Positions 46,575-55,165 of a stretch of DNA of 58,884 nt are shown one piece after another. The position numbers and the translations under genes are program-made. The notes under the pieces are model-generated. The model was not told the DNA's origin, did not search any database, and saw only the letters and a program-made list of their open reading frames with translations. Every line of letters starts with the position of its first letter. Position 1 is the first letter of the stretch. The stretch covers positions 1 through 58,884 of the forward strand of contig JADFNE010000025.1 of the NCBI GenBank assembly GCA_022563535.1. Reading direction: 5' to 3'. Origin of the DNA: Myxococcales bacterium (GTDB taxonomy: Bacteria; Myxococcota_A; UBA9160; UBA4427).

Positions 46575-49500
46575 GTGCCGAGTCCCTTCGTTCATCTCCA
46601 CCTGCATACCCAATATTCGCTGCTTGATGGCGCCATCAAGCACAACCCGCTGTTCGAGCACGCAAAGGCAATGAACATGCCGGCGGTCGCGCAGACCGAT
46701 CACGGCAATTTGTTTGGCACCGTCGAGTTCTACAACAAGGCTCTGGCCAACGACATCAAGCCGATCATCGGTTGCGAAGTCTACATTGCCGGCAACTCGC
46801 GCTTCGATCGAGAGAAGCGTGAGCGCACCGAAGGAGGCTTTGACGCGATCAGCCATCTTCTGCTGATCGCGATGAACGCGACGGGCTACAAGAACTTGAT
46901 GTATCTGGTGTCGAAGGCCTACCTCGAGGGCTTCTACTACAAGCCGCGTATCGACATGGACCTGCTGAGGGAACGCCACGAAGGTCTGATCGCAACCTCG
47001 GGTTGTCTGTCAGCTCCGGTTCCCCGGGCCATCGTGCACGGGGAGGTGAACCGGGCCTGGGAGGTCGCCGAAGAGTTTCGCGGTCTGTTTCAGGATCGCT
47101 TTTACCTGGAGTTGCAGCGCCACGGCATCGCGGACCAGGACCTGGTCAACGCCGAGCTGATCAAGATGTCCAGCGATATGGATATTCCCCTGGTTGCGAC
47201 CAACGACGCCCACTATCTCAAGGATTGTGATCACGAGCATCACGACGCGCTCTTGTGCGTGGGCACCGCGTCGAACCTCTCCGACGAGAAACGCTTTCGC
47301 TTCGACGGACGGGGCTTCTACGTAAAAGACGGCGACGAAATGCGAGAGTTGTTTCACGATCACCCCTCGGCGATCGAAAACACCCTGGTCATTGCCGAAC
47401 GATGCGACGTTGAAATTCCCATGGGCACGTACCACATGCCAGACTTTCAAGTGCCGGCAGGTGAGAGTCTGGACGAGGTCATGGAGCAGCAGTCCTGGGC
47501 GGGTTTGCGCAATCGCCTGGGGATGGATCCCGATCAGCCCTTCGAAGGTTCTGTGCACGAGACCTATGTCGAGCGCATGAATCACGAACTCAAGGTCATC
47601 CGGGAGTTGGGCTTTCCTGGCTACTTCCTGATCGTGGCGGACTTCATCAATTACGCCAAAAAGAACGGGATCCCGGTGGGTCCCGGGCGGGGAAGTTCGG
47701 CCGGTAGTCTGGTGGCGTATGGGATGAACATCACGAACGTAGACCCGATCGAATACGACATCATTTTTGAACGCTTTCTGAATCCCGAGCGCATTTCGAT
47801 GCCGGATATCGACGTCGACTTCTGCATGCGGGGACGTGAGCAGGTGATCCGCTACGTCAGCGAGAAGTACGACGGTGTTCGACTCCAGGAAGAAGACGGG
47901 TCAAAGAGCCAAATCGAACACGACGCCGAACATTACGAAACGATGAAGGTTTGCCAGATCGTCACCTTCGGAACATTGCAAGCCAGGGCGGTGATCCGCG
48001 ATGTTGGCCGGGTGATGGGGATGCCGTACGGAGAAGTCGATCGTATCGCCAAGCTGATCCCCGACGTGCTGGGCATCAAGCTCGATCAGGCGATTGAACA
48101 ATCTCCCGAGTTGCGGACCCGCATAGAGTCGGATTCTCAGGTTGAACGACTGATCGAAACCGCGCGCAGTCTCGAGGGATTGACCCGGCACGCCTCAAAA
48201 CACGCGGCCGGGGTCGTGATCGGCAATACGCCCCTGATCGAGATGGTTCCGCTCTACAAGGACCAGAAATCCGGCGTCGTGATGTCCCAGTACAACATGA
48301 GCTGCATCGAAGAAATCGGCCTGATCAAATTTGACTTCCTCGGCCTCAAAACCCTGACCCTGATGGCCGACGCGGAGAAGATGATCCAGCGCAAGCCGGG
48401 CTTCGAAGACTTCGATGTCAATGCCATCCCTCTCGACGACAAAAAAACCTACGACATGCTCTGCGCCGGCGACACCGAAGGGGTGTTCCAGGTCGAGTCC
48501 TCGGGCATGACGGAACTGGTCGTCAAGTTGCAGCCGCGCACATTCAAAGAAATCATTCCGCTGGTCGCCCTTTATCGTCCGGGGCCGCTGCAGTCCGGCA
48601 TGGTAGACGACTACGTCAACCGCAAGCGCGGCAGTGTGCCCGTGAAGGCCTTGCATCCCCGGATCGCACACCTGACCGAGGAAACCCTGGGTGTGATCGT
48701 GTACCAGGATCAGGTCCTGCAGATCGCTCAAACCATGGCGGGCTACAGCCTGGGGGAGGCGGATCTGCTCCGCCGTGCGATGGGCAAGAAAAAGGCCGAC
48801 GTCATGCAGCAACAGCGCGCTCGCTTCGTGGACGGTTCGGTCGAGAACGGGGTCGACGCAAGAGAAGCCGGCGACGTTTTCGATCTGATCGTTGAATTTG
48901 CGGGCTACGGTTTTCCAAAGGCGCATTCGACCGCCTATGCCTACATCACCTACCAGACGGCCTACCTGAAGGCGAACCATCGCGAGGAGTTTCTGGCCGC
49001 GGTCCTGACCATCGAGTCGGGCAGTCACGATCGTCTCTCTCGCTATATCGCCCACGTGCGGGCCATCGGGATCGAGATCCTGCCCCCGGACGTGAACGAA
49101 TCCCAGCGAGATTTCGCGGTGGTGAACGGCGCCATTCGCTTTGGCTTTGCCGGCATCAAGAATGTCGGGGCCGGTGCGATCGACTCGATCCTCGCCTCGC
49201 GGGAGCAAGACGAGGGACGCTTCAAGAGTTTCTTCGATTTCGTATCGCGGCTGGACTCGCGCAAGGTCAACCGACGCGTGGTCGAGTCCCTGGTCAAGTG
49301 CGGAGCCTTCGACACCCTGCACGAGGAACGCGCGTCGGTATGGGCGTCGGTGGACGCCGGGCTCGAACGCGCGGCGGCGACCCAGCGCGACCGCGCCGTC
49401 GGCCAAGAAAGCTTGTTTGGCGGGATGGATATGCAGGATTCGCAATCCGGACTCGAGCTGACCCGGGCCGTGCCCTGGTCCGATCGGGAAACCCTGGGAT

Positions 49501-50138
49501 ACGAAAAAGAACTGCTCGGTTTTTACGTGAGCGGACATCCGCTGGGCGAGGTCCTCCCCTTGCTCTCGCGCTTCTGCGACTGCACCGCCGCAGATTGGCA
49601 AAGTAAGGTGCAACGCGAGGTTCGCGTGGGCGGGCTGCTCACTGCCCTGCGCGAAACCCGAACCAAACGCGGCAAGCGCATGGCCTTTGCAACCTTGGAA
49701 GATCTGGAGGGGAGCTTCGAACTCGTGATCTTCAGCGATGCCTTCGAAGCGAATGTGGAGTTATGGAAGCGGGCCATGAACGGCGACGAGGGCCAGGGAC
49801 CTCTGCCGCTGTTGGTTTCGGGAAAACTCGAGGACGGCGAGACGCCCAAGATTCTGGTGTCGGACGTCATGCCCCTATCCCAGGCCGAAGAGAAGTTGGC
49901 CGGAACGCTGCGGGTGAAGATGCTGGCGAGCGACGTCAGCCAGGACCGCCTGGAGGCCCTGATCAAGGTTCTCGCAAGCCATCCGGGAGACTGCCCGGTC
50001 GTGCTCCACGTGCTAATCCCCGGGGAGAGTGAGACCATCGTATCGGTCGGCGCGGTCCGCGGGGTGCGTGCGACACCGGAAATGTGTCGGGATGTCGATG
50101 CACTCTTTGGCCACAACGTGACGGAGTTGAGTATTTGA
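46575..50138 (+). CDS. dnaE: DNA polymerase III subunit alpha
   Basis: A protein of about 1187 residues, the replicative polymerase. The N-terminal PHP domain starts with FVHLHLHTQYSLLDGA. The palm-domain catalytic aspartates are in MPDIDVDF. GRGSSAGSLVAYG, an RPGP motif, and GYGFPKAHSTAYA follow. The OB-fold near the C-terminus (REVRVGGLLTALRETRTKRG) and a final tau-binding region are present. The length matches the DnaE1 type. The GTG at 46575 begins 5 bp after guaA. The frame is open further upstream within guaA, but homology starts here. The stop overlaps the next gene's TTG (TTGA). Confidence 0.97.
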   Translation: MPSPFVHLHLHTQYSLLDGAIKHNPLFEHAKAMNMPAVAQTDHGNLFGTVEFYNKALANDIKPIIGCEVYIAGNSRFDREKRERTEGGFDAISHLLLIAMNATGYKNLMYLVSKAYLEGFYYKPRIDMDLLRERHEGLIATSGCLSAPVPRAIVHGEVNRAWEVAEEFRGLFQDRFYLELQRHGIADQDLVNAELIKMSSDMDIPLVATNDAHYLKDCDHEHHDALLCVGTASNLSDEKRFRFDGRGFYVKDGDEMRELFHDHPSAIENTLVIAERCDVEIPMGTYHMPDFQVPAGESLDEVMEQQSWAGLRNRLGMDPDQPFEGSVHETYVERMNHELKVIRELGFPGYFLIVADFINYAKKNGIPVGPGRGSSAGSLVAYGMNITNVDPIEYDIIFERFLNPERISMPDIDVDFCMRGREQVIRYVSEKYDGVRLQEEDGSKSQIEHDAEHYETMKVCQIVTFGTLQARAVIRDVGRVMGMPYGEVDRIAKLIPDVLGIKLDQAIEQSPELRTRIESDSQVERLIETARSLEGLTRHASKHAAGVVIGNTPLIEMVPLYKDQKSGVVMSQYNMSCIEEIGLIKFDFLGLKTLTLMADAEKMIQRKPGFEDFDVNAIPLDDKKTYDMLCAGDTEGVFQVESSGMTELVVKLQPRTFKEIIPLVALYRPGPLQSGMVDDYVNRKRGSVPVKALHPRIAHLTEETLGVIVYQDQVLQIAQTMAGYSLGEADLLRRAMGKKKADVMQQQRARFVDGSVENGVDAREAGDVFDLIVEFAGYGFPKAHSTAYAYITYQTAYLKANHREEFLAAVLTIESGSHDRLSRYIAHVRAIGIEILPPDVNESQRDFAVVNGAIRFGFAGIKNVGAGAIDSILASREQDEGRFKSFFDFVSRLDSRKVNRRVVESLVKCGAFDTLHEERASVWASVDAGLERAAATQRDRAVGQESLFGGMDMQDSQSGLELTRAVPWSDRETLGYEKELLGFYVSGHPLGEVLPLLSRFCDCTAADWQSKVQREVRVGGLLTALRETRTKRGKRMAFATLEDLEGSFELVIFSDAFEANVELWKRAMNGDEGQGPLPLLVSGKLEDGETPKILVSDVMPLSQAEEKLAGTLRVKMLASDVSQDRLEALIKVLASHPGDCPVVLHVLIPGESETIVSVGAVRGVRATPEMCRDVDALFGHNVTELSI

Positions 50139-51031
50139 ATCGAACCAGCGAAAGCTTGTGCGCGCGACTTGTCGCGATCATCGCGTTTGCAGCCGTGGCG
50201 TCGATGCAGCCCGCAGTCGGGAGTGCGGAGGTGCGGACGCTCGAAGTCGTGGGCACGGTGTCGATCGATCCAACCCGCATGGCCTCCGTGGTGCCGCGAG
50301 ATGCGGCGATCGCTCAAGCCCTGCGCGAAGCGGTGGTGCGAGTCGCCAAGGACTTCCTGGCCGATCAGCCGATTGACGAATTGAGCGACGAGGAGATCGA
50401 CCAGGAGTTGATCGACCGCGAAAGCCGCGACCCGCTGGGTTCTCCATACCTGGACGATCCTGTGAACGGGATCACCGGCGACCCAGAATACGATCCCAAT
50501 GCTCCCGATCTCGACGCCATCCTGGGCGAGAAGATGGTGCCCTATACCTTGCGCTTCCGGGTGATCGAAGACCGCGGACGCAGGCCCGCCCTGTTTTCCG
50601 ACGATCCCGACGTAAGCGAGGAGTACCTGGTGATTGTCGAGGTTCAGGTCGATGTCGATCGCATTCAAGCGAAATTAGTAGAAGCGGGTCTTCTGATTCC
50701 GGGCGAGAACGCCCTGGGTTCAAACGAAGTGCGACTCGAAATTGACGGTCTGACGATTTATCCCGCGTACCTCGCCATGCGGGAACTGCTCGAGGGGCCA
50801 CTTGGCGCCACGGGTGTCTATCCAGTCGAGATGGGGCATGGTCGAACGATTCTCGACGTCGAGACGCAGGCTTCGGCCGTCGAATTTCTCGAACAGATGC
50901 TGATACTGGCTCCGCCGGCCTTCGAGATCGTTCCGGTTCAAGCCAGCGGCAATCGGGTGCACATCGTGGTCAATTGGGTTTCGGACCCCACAGAGGCGTC
51001 GGAGCCTGGCCTCCCCAGGGTCGAGCATTGA
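50135..51031 (+). CDS. predicted secreted protein of unknown function (FlgT-N-like region)
   Basis: A 298-residue protein starting with a TTG that overlaps the dnaE stop (TTGA), with GGAG about 10 bp upstream. A signal peptide covers about residues 1-32 (LVAIIAFAAVASMQPAVGSA). The mature N-terminus (VVGTVSIDPTRMASVVPRDAAIAQALREAVVRVAKDFL) resembles the N-terminal fold of FlgT-like periplasmic proteins. A very acidic middle and beta-rich C-terminal half follow. The function is unknown. No flagellar genes are nearby, so the FlgT similarity is a fold-level guess only. It probably shares the dnaE transcript. Confidence 0.6.
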   Translation: MNRTSESLCARLVAIIAFAAVASMQPAVGSAEVRTLEVVGTVSIDPTRMASVVPRDAAIAQALREAVVRVAKDFLADQPIDELSDEEIDQELIDRESRDPLGSPYLDDPVNGITGDPEYDPNAPDLDAILGEKMVPYTLRFRVIEDRGRRPALFSDDPDVSEEYLVIVEVQVDVDRIQAKLVEAGLLIPGENALGSNEVRLEIDGLTIYPAYLAMRELLEGPLGATGVYPVEMGHGRTILDVETQASAVEFLEQMLILAPPAFEIVPVQASGNRVHIVVNWVSDPTEASEPGLPRVEH

Positions 51032-51056
51032 CTCGAATCCGGGAAAAGGGTAAATA
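51028..51056 (+). promoter_or_regulatory. candidate tRNA-Val promoter
   Basis: TTGACT at 51028-51033 (overlapping the preceding stop codon) and a TAAATA at 51051-51056 are separated by 17 bp. Transcription would start about 15 bp before the tRNA 5' end. Confidence 0.4.
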
Positions 51057-51078
51057 CTCCGGCTCGTTAGCTCGATTT

Positions 51079-51154
51079 AGGCACGTAGCTCAGGGGCTAG
51101 AGCGCTGCCTTGACACGGCAGAGGTCGGCGGTTCGATCCCGCCCGTGCCTACCA
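51079..51154 (+). tRNA. tRNA-Val (GAC anticodon)
   Basis: A 76-nt cloverleaf with encoded CCA. Acceptor AGGCACG pairs fully with CGTGCCT. The anticodon stem CTGCC/GGCAG encloses TTGACAC with anticodon GAC. The T arm is GGCGG/CCGCC with loop TTCGATC. It lies 166 bp upstream of thrS, probably on the same transcript. Confidence 0.95.
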
Positions 51155-51223
51155 TCGGGACCGCTGGCTACCGTCCGAGCCGACTCGATCGATGAGCCGA
51201 TGGCGCAGATGGCAAGGTTGAAT

Positions 51224-51262
51224 GAGTCGAAGCAGGAGTCGAAGCAGTCGAATGAGGCGAAT
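51224..51262 (+). repeat. tandem repeat in the thrS leader
   Basis: GAGTCGAAGCAG occurs twice (51224-51235, 51236-51247), followed by two 9-bp units (TCGAATGAG, GCGAATGAA). A further TTCCAGGAG/TTCCAAGAA pair lies at 51281-51298. All unit lengths are multiples of three, so the thrS frame stays open through them. Confidence 0.7.
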
Positions 51263-51319
51263 GAAAAGACCGACAGACAGTTCCAGGAGTTCCAAGAACA
51301 TCATGCCGCACCACAACTC

Positions 51320-53263
51320 ATGAGCGAGATCAATATCCGTCTCCCCGACGGAAATACGGTGGCGGTGGCTCAGGGCTCGACAGTGCTACAGGTTGCGGAG
51401 AAAATCGGGCCGGGCCTCGCCAAAGCTGCCCTGGCCGGCCGCATCGACGGACAACTCGTAGACCTCCGCCTGCCTCTCTTGCAAGATGTTGCGATCGAGA
51501 TCGTCACGTCCAAAGACGAAGACGGCGGTGACGTAATCCGGCACTCCGCTGAGCACGTGATGGCGGACGCCGTCAAGCGATTGTTCCCCAACGCACAGAT
51601 CGATGCCGGACGCGCTGACCACAGTGAGAAGTTTCAGTACGACTTTTTGGTCGACGAACCCTTTACGCCAGAAGACCTCGAACGCATCGAAAAGGAAATG
51701 GCGAGCATCATCGCGACCGACGCCCCATTCAATCGCGAAGTGGTGACTCGTGAAGAGGCGAAGACACGCTTCGAGCAGCTGGGCGAAGCCTTGAAGCTGA
51801 CTCGTATCGACGACATCCCCGAGGACAGCGAAATTACGCTCTTCAGCCACGGTGACTTCGTCGACTTGTGTCGCGGCCCCCACGTGAGGAGCACCAAACA
51901 GATTGGCGCGGTGAAGTTGACCGAAGCCAGCGGTACCTACTTCAAGGGCGACGAGTCCAGCCACAAGCTACAGCGCATTTACGGCACGGCGTTCAGCAAC
52001 AAGAAGCAACTCAAAGCTCACCTGGCCCGGCTCGAGGAGGCGAAGAAGCGGGACCACCGCAGGGTGGGGGTCGCGCTCGAACTGTTCCTTCTGGACCCGG
52101 TTTCCCAGGGCTCCCCATTTTATCTGCCCAAGGGCATGGTGGTCTACAACGGCTTGGTGGACTTTATCCGGAGTCTCCATCCCAAGTATGGCTTCCAGGA
52201 AGTCATGACCCCGCAGTTGTGCCGGGCCGAGTTGTTCAAGATCTCGGGGCACTACGAGATGTTCTACGACGACATGTACTGGTTCGAAGGCGAGGGGGAG
52301 GGCGAAGAAATCGGTCTCAAGGCGACCAACTGCCCGGGCCACTGTCATCTGTTCGGCAGCCGTCTTCGTTCGTATCGAGAGCTTCCCCTGCGCCTGGCCG
52401 AATTCTCGCGTCTGCATCGCAACGAGCGCAGCGGAACCCTCAATGGACTGGCCCGAGTGCGTTCCTTCGCCCAGGATGACGCCCATATCTATTGCGAGCC
52501 CGATCAAGTGGCCGCAGAGGTGCAAAGCTTTTTTGAGATGATGGCCGACGTGTACGGGGCCCTTGGTCTCGAGGGGGTCACTCTGGCGGTCTCGACCCGA
52601 CCGGAAGAATTCTTGGGGCTTCCCGAAGATTGGGACCGCGCCGAGAAATTGCTGGTGGAATGTGTCGAAAACGCTGGGTTTGAATGCACCATCAAGGAAG
52701 GCGAGGCCGTCTTTTACGGTCCGAAGGTCGAGGCGGATTTCTCTGACGTGTTGGGCCGGGCCTGGACCCTGGGCACGATCCAGATCGACATGGCCATGCC
52801 CGATCGCTTCGGTCTCGAGTATGTCGGCCGCGACGGCGAGCGACACCGACCCGCGATGCTCCACCGCGCCGTGCTCGGCTCACTCGAGCGCTTCATAGCC
52901 CTTTATATCGAGCACACGGGTGGGGACTTTCCCTTCTGGCTATCGCCGGTTCAGGTTCTCGTCCTGCCTATTTCAGAAGCCCAGCACGTCCGGGCGGAGG
53001 AAATTACCAAGACTCTCGTGGCCGCGGGAGTGCGTGCCGACGTAGACGAACGCAGCGAGACCCTGGGCTTCAAGATACGAGAAGCCGAGATCGCGAAGAT
53101 TCCCCTCACCCTGGTGATCGGAGAAAAGGAAATCGAAGCCGGAACGGTGACACCCAGGCTTCGCAAGACGAAGAAACAGAGTACAGAGCCCATAGCCCTG
53201 GATGCTCTGGTGAGCCAACTTGTAGCCAGTATCAGTGCAAGACAAATGGGACCGTTGTCCTAG
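51320..53263 (+). CDS. thrS: threonyl-tRNA synthetase
   Basis: A class II aminoacyl-tRNA synthetase of 647 residues (E. coli 642). The N-terminal TGS domain begins with INIRLPDGNTV. The editing domain has RHSAEHVMADAV and CRGPHV. The catalytic core has zinc ligands in the MTPQLCRAELF and TNCPGHCHLF regions, and ESNRERSG-like motif 2 is RLHRNERSG. The anticodon-binding domain ends the protein. The frame extends upstream to 51110. The ATG at 51320 matches the family start, while 51200 would add a Glu/Lys/Gln-rich tail. A six-codon ORF from 51303 ends on this ATG (ATGA) and could couple translation. Confidence 0.95.
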   Translation: MSEINIRLPDGNTVAVAQGSTVLQVAEKIGPGLAKAALAGRIDGQLVDLRLPLLQDVAIEIVTSKDEDGGDVIRHSAEHVMADAVKRLFPNAQIDAGRADHSEKFQYDFLVDEPFTPEDLERIEKEMASIIATDAPFNREVVTREEAKTRFEQLGEALKLTRIDDIPEDSEITLFSHGDFVDLCRGPHVRSTKQIGAVKLTEASGTYFKGDESSHKLQRIYGTAFSNKKQLKAHLARLEEAKKRDHRRVGVALELFLLDPVSQGSPFYLPKGMVVYNGLVDFIRSLHPKYGFQEVMTPQLCRAELFKISGHYEMFYDDMYWFEGEGEGEEIGLKATNCPGHCHLFGSRLRSYRELPLRLAEFSRLHRNERSGTLNGLARVRSFAQDDAHIYCEPDQVAAEVQSFFEMMADVYGALGLEGVTLAVSTRPEEFLGLPEDWDRAEKLLVECVENAGFECTIKEGEAVFYGPKVEADFSDVLGRAWTLGTIQIDMAMPDRFGLEYVGRDGERHRPAMLHRAVLGSLERFIALYIEHTGGDFPFWLSPVQVLVLPISEAQHVRAEEITKTLVAAGVRADVDERSETLGFKIREAEIAKIPLTLVIGEKEIEAGTVTPRLRKTKKQSTEPIALDALVSQLVASISARQMGPLS

Positions 53264-53267
53264 GAGG
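53262..53267 (+). promoter_or_regulatory. perfect ribosome-binding site deciding the infC start
   Basis: AGGAGG overlaps the thrS stop codon and lies 8 bp before an in-frame ATT at 53276. No ATG, GTG or TTG occurs in frame between here and 53348, which is already inside the conserved IF3 sequence. Confidence 0.75.
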
Positions 53268-53275
53268 AAATTCGC

Positions 53276-54034
53276 ATTCCTGCAAGATCGAGATTTCGAA
53301 TCGTAGCTCCGGAGCGAGACGCCACGCGCATCAACGAAAGAATTCGTGTGCGTGAGGTCCGCGTCATTGGAGCAGACAGTGAACAGCTCGGTGTGATGAG
53401 CCCCGAAGATGCATTGATCAAGGCGCGCGAAGCTGGCCTTGATCTGGTCGAGGTCGCGGCAAATTCGCGTCCTCCGGTTTGTCGCATCATGGACTATGGC
53501 CGTTACAAGTATGAGCAGAAGAAAAAGAAGTCGAGCAAACAGTCCCACGCGGCGAGTTTGAAAGAGATCAAGCTGCGGCCGGGTACCGACCTGCACGACC
53601 TCCAATTCAAGCTCAACAACGCCCGCAAGTTCTTGATGGATGGCGACAAGGTCAAGCTGACGGTGATGTTCCGCGGACGCGAGATGGTCCACATCGATCG
53701 CGGCCGGAAGAAGCTCCAGCAAGTCAAGGAGATGCTCGGGACGCTCGCCAAGATGGAGAACCCTCCGCGCATGGAAGGTCGCTTCATGTCCATGATCCTG
53801 GTCGCCGACCGGGAAGTGGTAGCGGAAGCGAAGCGCCTGGAAGAAATCGAGGCGGCGAAAGTCGGCGGGGTTTCGAGCGAGCCGGTGGTGGACAAGAAGG
53901 CCGAGCGACGCGCGGCCAAGCAACGCAAGGCGGACGAGGCGCAGGCCTCGGGGCTGCACGAGGACAGCGAGGCGCCCGGGCCAGTGGCGCCGACCGGGGA
54001 GGAGCCGGCCAGCTTGGGAGACGAGGCGGGCTGA
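53276..54034 (+). CDS. infC: translation initiation factor IF-3 with ATT start codon
   Basis: IF3 prevents premature 50S joining and proofreads start-codon selection. The conserved RINERIRVREVRVIG begins at 53327, upstream of the first conventional in-frame start (GTG 53348), so translation must begin earlier. The only well-placed start is ATT at 53276, 8 bp after AGGAGG. E. coli infC also uses AUU, and IF3 discriminates against it to limit its own synthesis. Later blocks are PPVCRIMDYGRYKYEQ, LKEIKLRPG and FRGREM. A charged C-terminal extension of about 70 residues makes it 252 residues long (E. coli 180). rpmI and rplT follow in the classic operon. Confidence 0.9.
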   Translation: MPARSRFRIVAPERDATRINERIRVREVRVIGADSEQLGVMSPEDALIKAREAGLDLVEVAANSRPPVCRIMDYGRYKYEQKKKKSSKQSHAASLKEIKLRPGTDLHDLQFKLNNARKFLMDGDKVKLTVMFRGREMVHIDRGRKKLQQVKEMLGTLAKMENPPRMEGRFMSMILVADREVVAEAKRLEEIEAAKVGGVSSEPVVDKKAERRAAKQRKADEAQASGLHEDSEAPGPVAPTGEEPASLGDEAG

Positions 54035-54153
54035 ATTGGAGGGGCAGTCGGCAGAAACCCGCCAAAAATGGAAAAAAACAACGCGAATCACAGGGTTACG
54101 TGGTAGCGTCCCCGGTCCCGCGGAACGGGCGTGCGCGATGCATCCCGAGGGAA

Positions 54154-54202
54154 GCGCAAACCAGAGTTATCAGAGATAGCGCAACCAGAGTTATCAGAGA
54201 TA
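54154..54202 (+). repeat. 24/25-bp tandem duplication in the rpmI leader
   Basis: GCGCAAACCAGAGTTATCAG plus five bases is repeated with a single-A deletion (54154-54178, 54179-54202). It ends about 22 bp before the rpmI ATG. In other bacteria the L20 translational operator lies in this leader. Confidence 0.8.
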
Positions 54203-54224
54203 AAGAGGCGCAGGAGAAACAGGC

Positions 54225-54422
54225 ATGCCCAAGATGAAGTCCCACAGCGGGGCCGCCAAACGGTTCAAGAAGACCGGGACTGGCAAGATCGTGCGACAGA
54301 AGGCGAACAAGCAGCACATCCTCACCAAGAAACGAACCAAGCGTAAGCGCGGTTTGCGCCAGGACACTCTGCTTGCTCCCGCCGACGTGAGTCGGGTGAA
54401 GAGGATGATCCCGGGTTTCTGA
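54225..54422 (+). CDS. rpmI: ribosomal protein bL35
   Basis: A 65-residue basic protein. [19 protein letters not shown] starts it, and the middle [20 protein letters not shown] is the standard bL35 sequence. AGGAG lies upstream of the ATG. It sits between infC and rplT, as in most bacteria, so it is probably regulated together with them by L20 feedback. Confidence 0.97.
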   Translation: MPKMKSHSGAAKRFKKTGTGKIVRQKANKQHILTKKRTKRKRGLRQDTLLAPADVSRVKRMIPGF

Positions 54423-54448
54423 ACGATCAGTATAGAACGATCAGTATA
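54421..54448 (+). repeat. 14-bp tandem duplication after rpmI
   Basis: GAACGATCAGTATA occurs at 54421-54434 and again at 54435-54448. The first copy overlaps the rpmI stop codon. Confidence 0.8.
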
Positions 54449-54470
54449 GAAGACGGGTCGCCTATCCAAT

Positions 54471-54506
54471 GTCTAAACCAAGGTCTAAACCAAGACCTAA
54501 ATCAAG
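54471..54506 (+). repeat. 12-bp tandem repeat before rplT
   Basis: GTCTAAACCAAG is repeated at 54471-54482 and 54483-54494, then in the variant ACCTAAATCAAG at 54495-54506. Related A-rich sequence continues to about 54530. The 177-bp rpmI-rplT gap is unusually long and A-rich for this pair and holds no gene. Confidence 0.8.
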
Positions 54507-54599
54507 ATCAAAGACCCAAAGTCAAAGAACCGCATCACGTGCGAAACGATTGAGTGCACAATCCGCAGCACCAATCGAAACAATCGAGGGAAGATCAGC

Positions 54600-54962
54600 A
54601 TGGCTCGGGTAAAACGAGGGGTAGCGGCCGCGAAAGGTCGCAAGCGACTACTCAAACTTGCGAAGGGTTACTACGGCGCGAGAAGCAAGCTCGCCGGTAC
54701 TGCGAAGGAGGCCGTCGACAAGGCGGGTGTCTACGCGTATATCGGTCGCAAGCAACGCAAGCGCGAATTTCGCCGGCTCTGGATTGTGCGGATCAACGCT
54801 GCCTGCCGCGATCAAGGTCTCTCGTACAGTCGATTCATCAACGGCCTCAAGCAAGCCGGCGTGGAGATGGATCGCAAAGTCATGGCCGAGTTGGCGGTGA
54901 GCGATCCGACGGCCTTCAGCGAACTCGTCAAGAAGGCGAAGGAAGCTGCCACCGCCGCCTGA
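54600..54962 (+). CDS. rplT: ribosomal protein bL20
   Basis: A 120-residue ribosomal protein. [29 protein letters not shown], shown here as [14 protein letters not shown] then [11 protein letters not shown], is the N-terminal tail. [20 protein letters not shown] and the final ELVKKAKEA complete the typical sequence. bL20 binds 23S rRNA early in assembly and, in other bacteria, represses the infC-rpmI-rplT operon at a leader site. GAGGGA precedes the ATG. Confidence 0.97.
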   Translation: MARVKRGVAAAKGRKRLLKLAKGYYGARSKLAGTAKEAVDKAGVYAYIGRKQRKREFRRLWIVRINAACRDQGLSYSRFINGLKQAGVEMDRKVMAELAVSDPTAFSELVKKAKEAATAA

Positions 54963-55165
54963 GCCACGAGATTCCGCCTGAGCACCGTTTCGCACGTCTA
55001 CCTAGTGTTGATTTCGCCCCAATCTTGATTAGCTGTTGTTTTTCAGGAAGTTGGGCTAGCCTGCCCGGCGGTAAGGCGACGAAAGACAGCGACGAACAGC
55101 CAGCAACAGCAGATGGTTCGAGGGCGTCCGAAGCATTGGGACCCTGACAAAGGGAGACGGAATCA
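54963..55165 (+). other. 203-bp intergenic region upstream of ihfA
   Basis: No gene is seen. A TAGCCT -10-like hexamer at about 55060, preceded by T-rich sequence containing TTGTTT, may be the ihfA promoter. The spacing is slightly short, so this is tentative. Confidence 0.3.

Noticed and set aside
54554-55147. 197-codon plus-strand ORF over rplT
   Set aside because: It is a frame shadow of the unmistakable bL20 gene.
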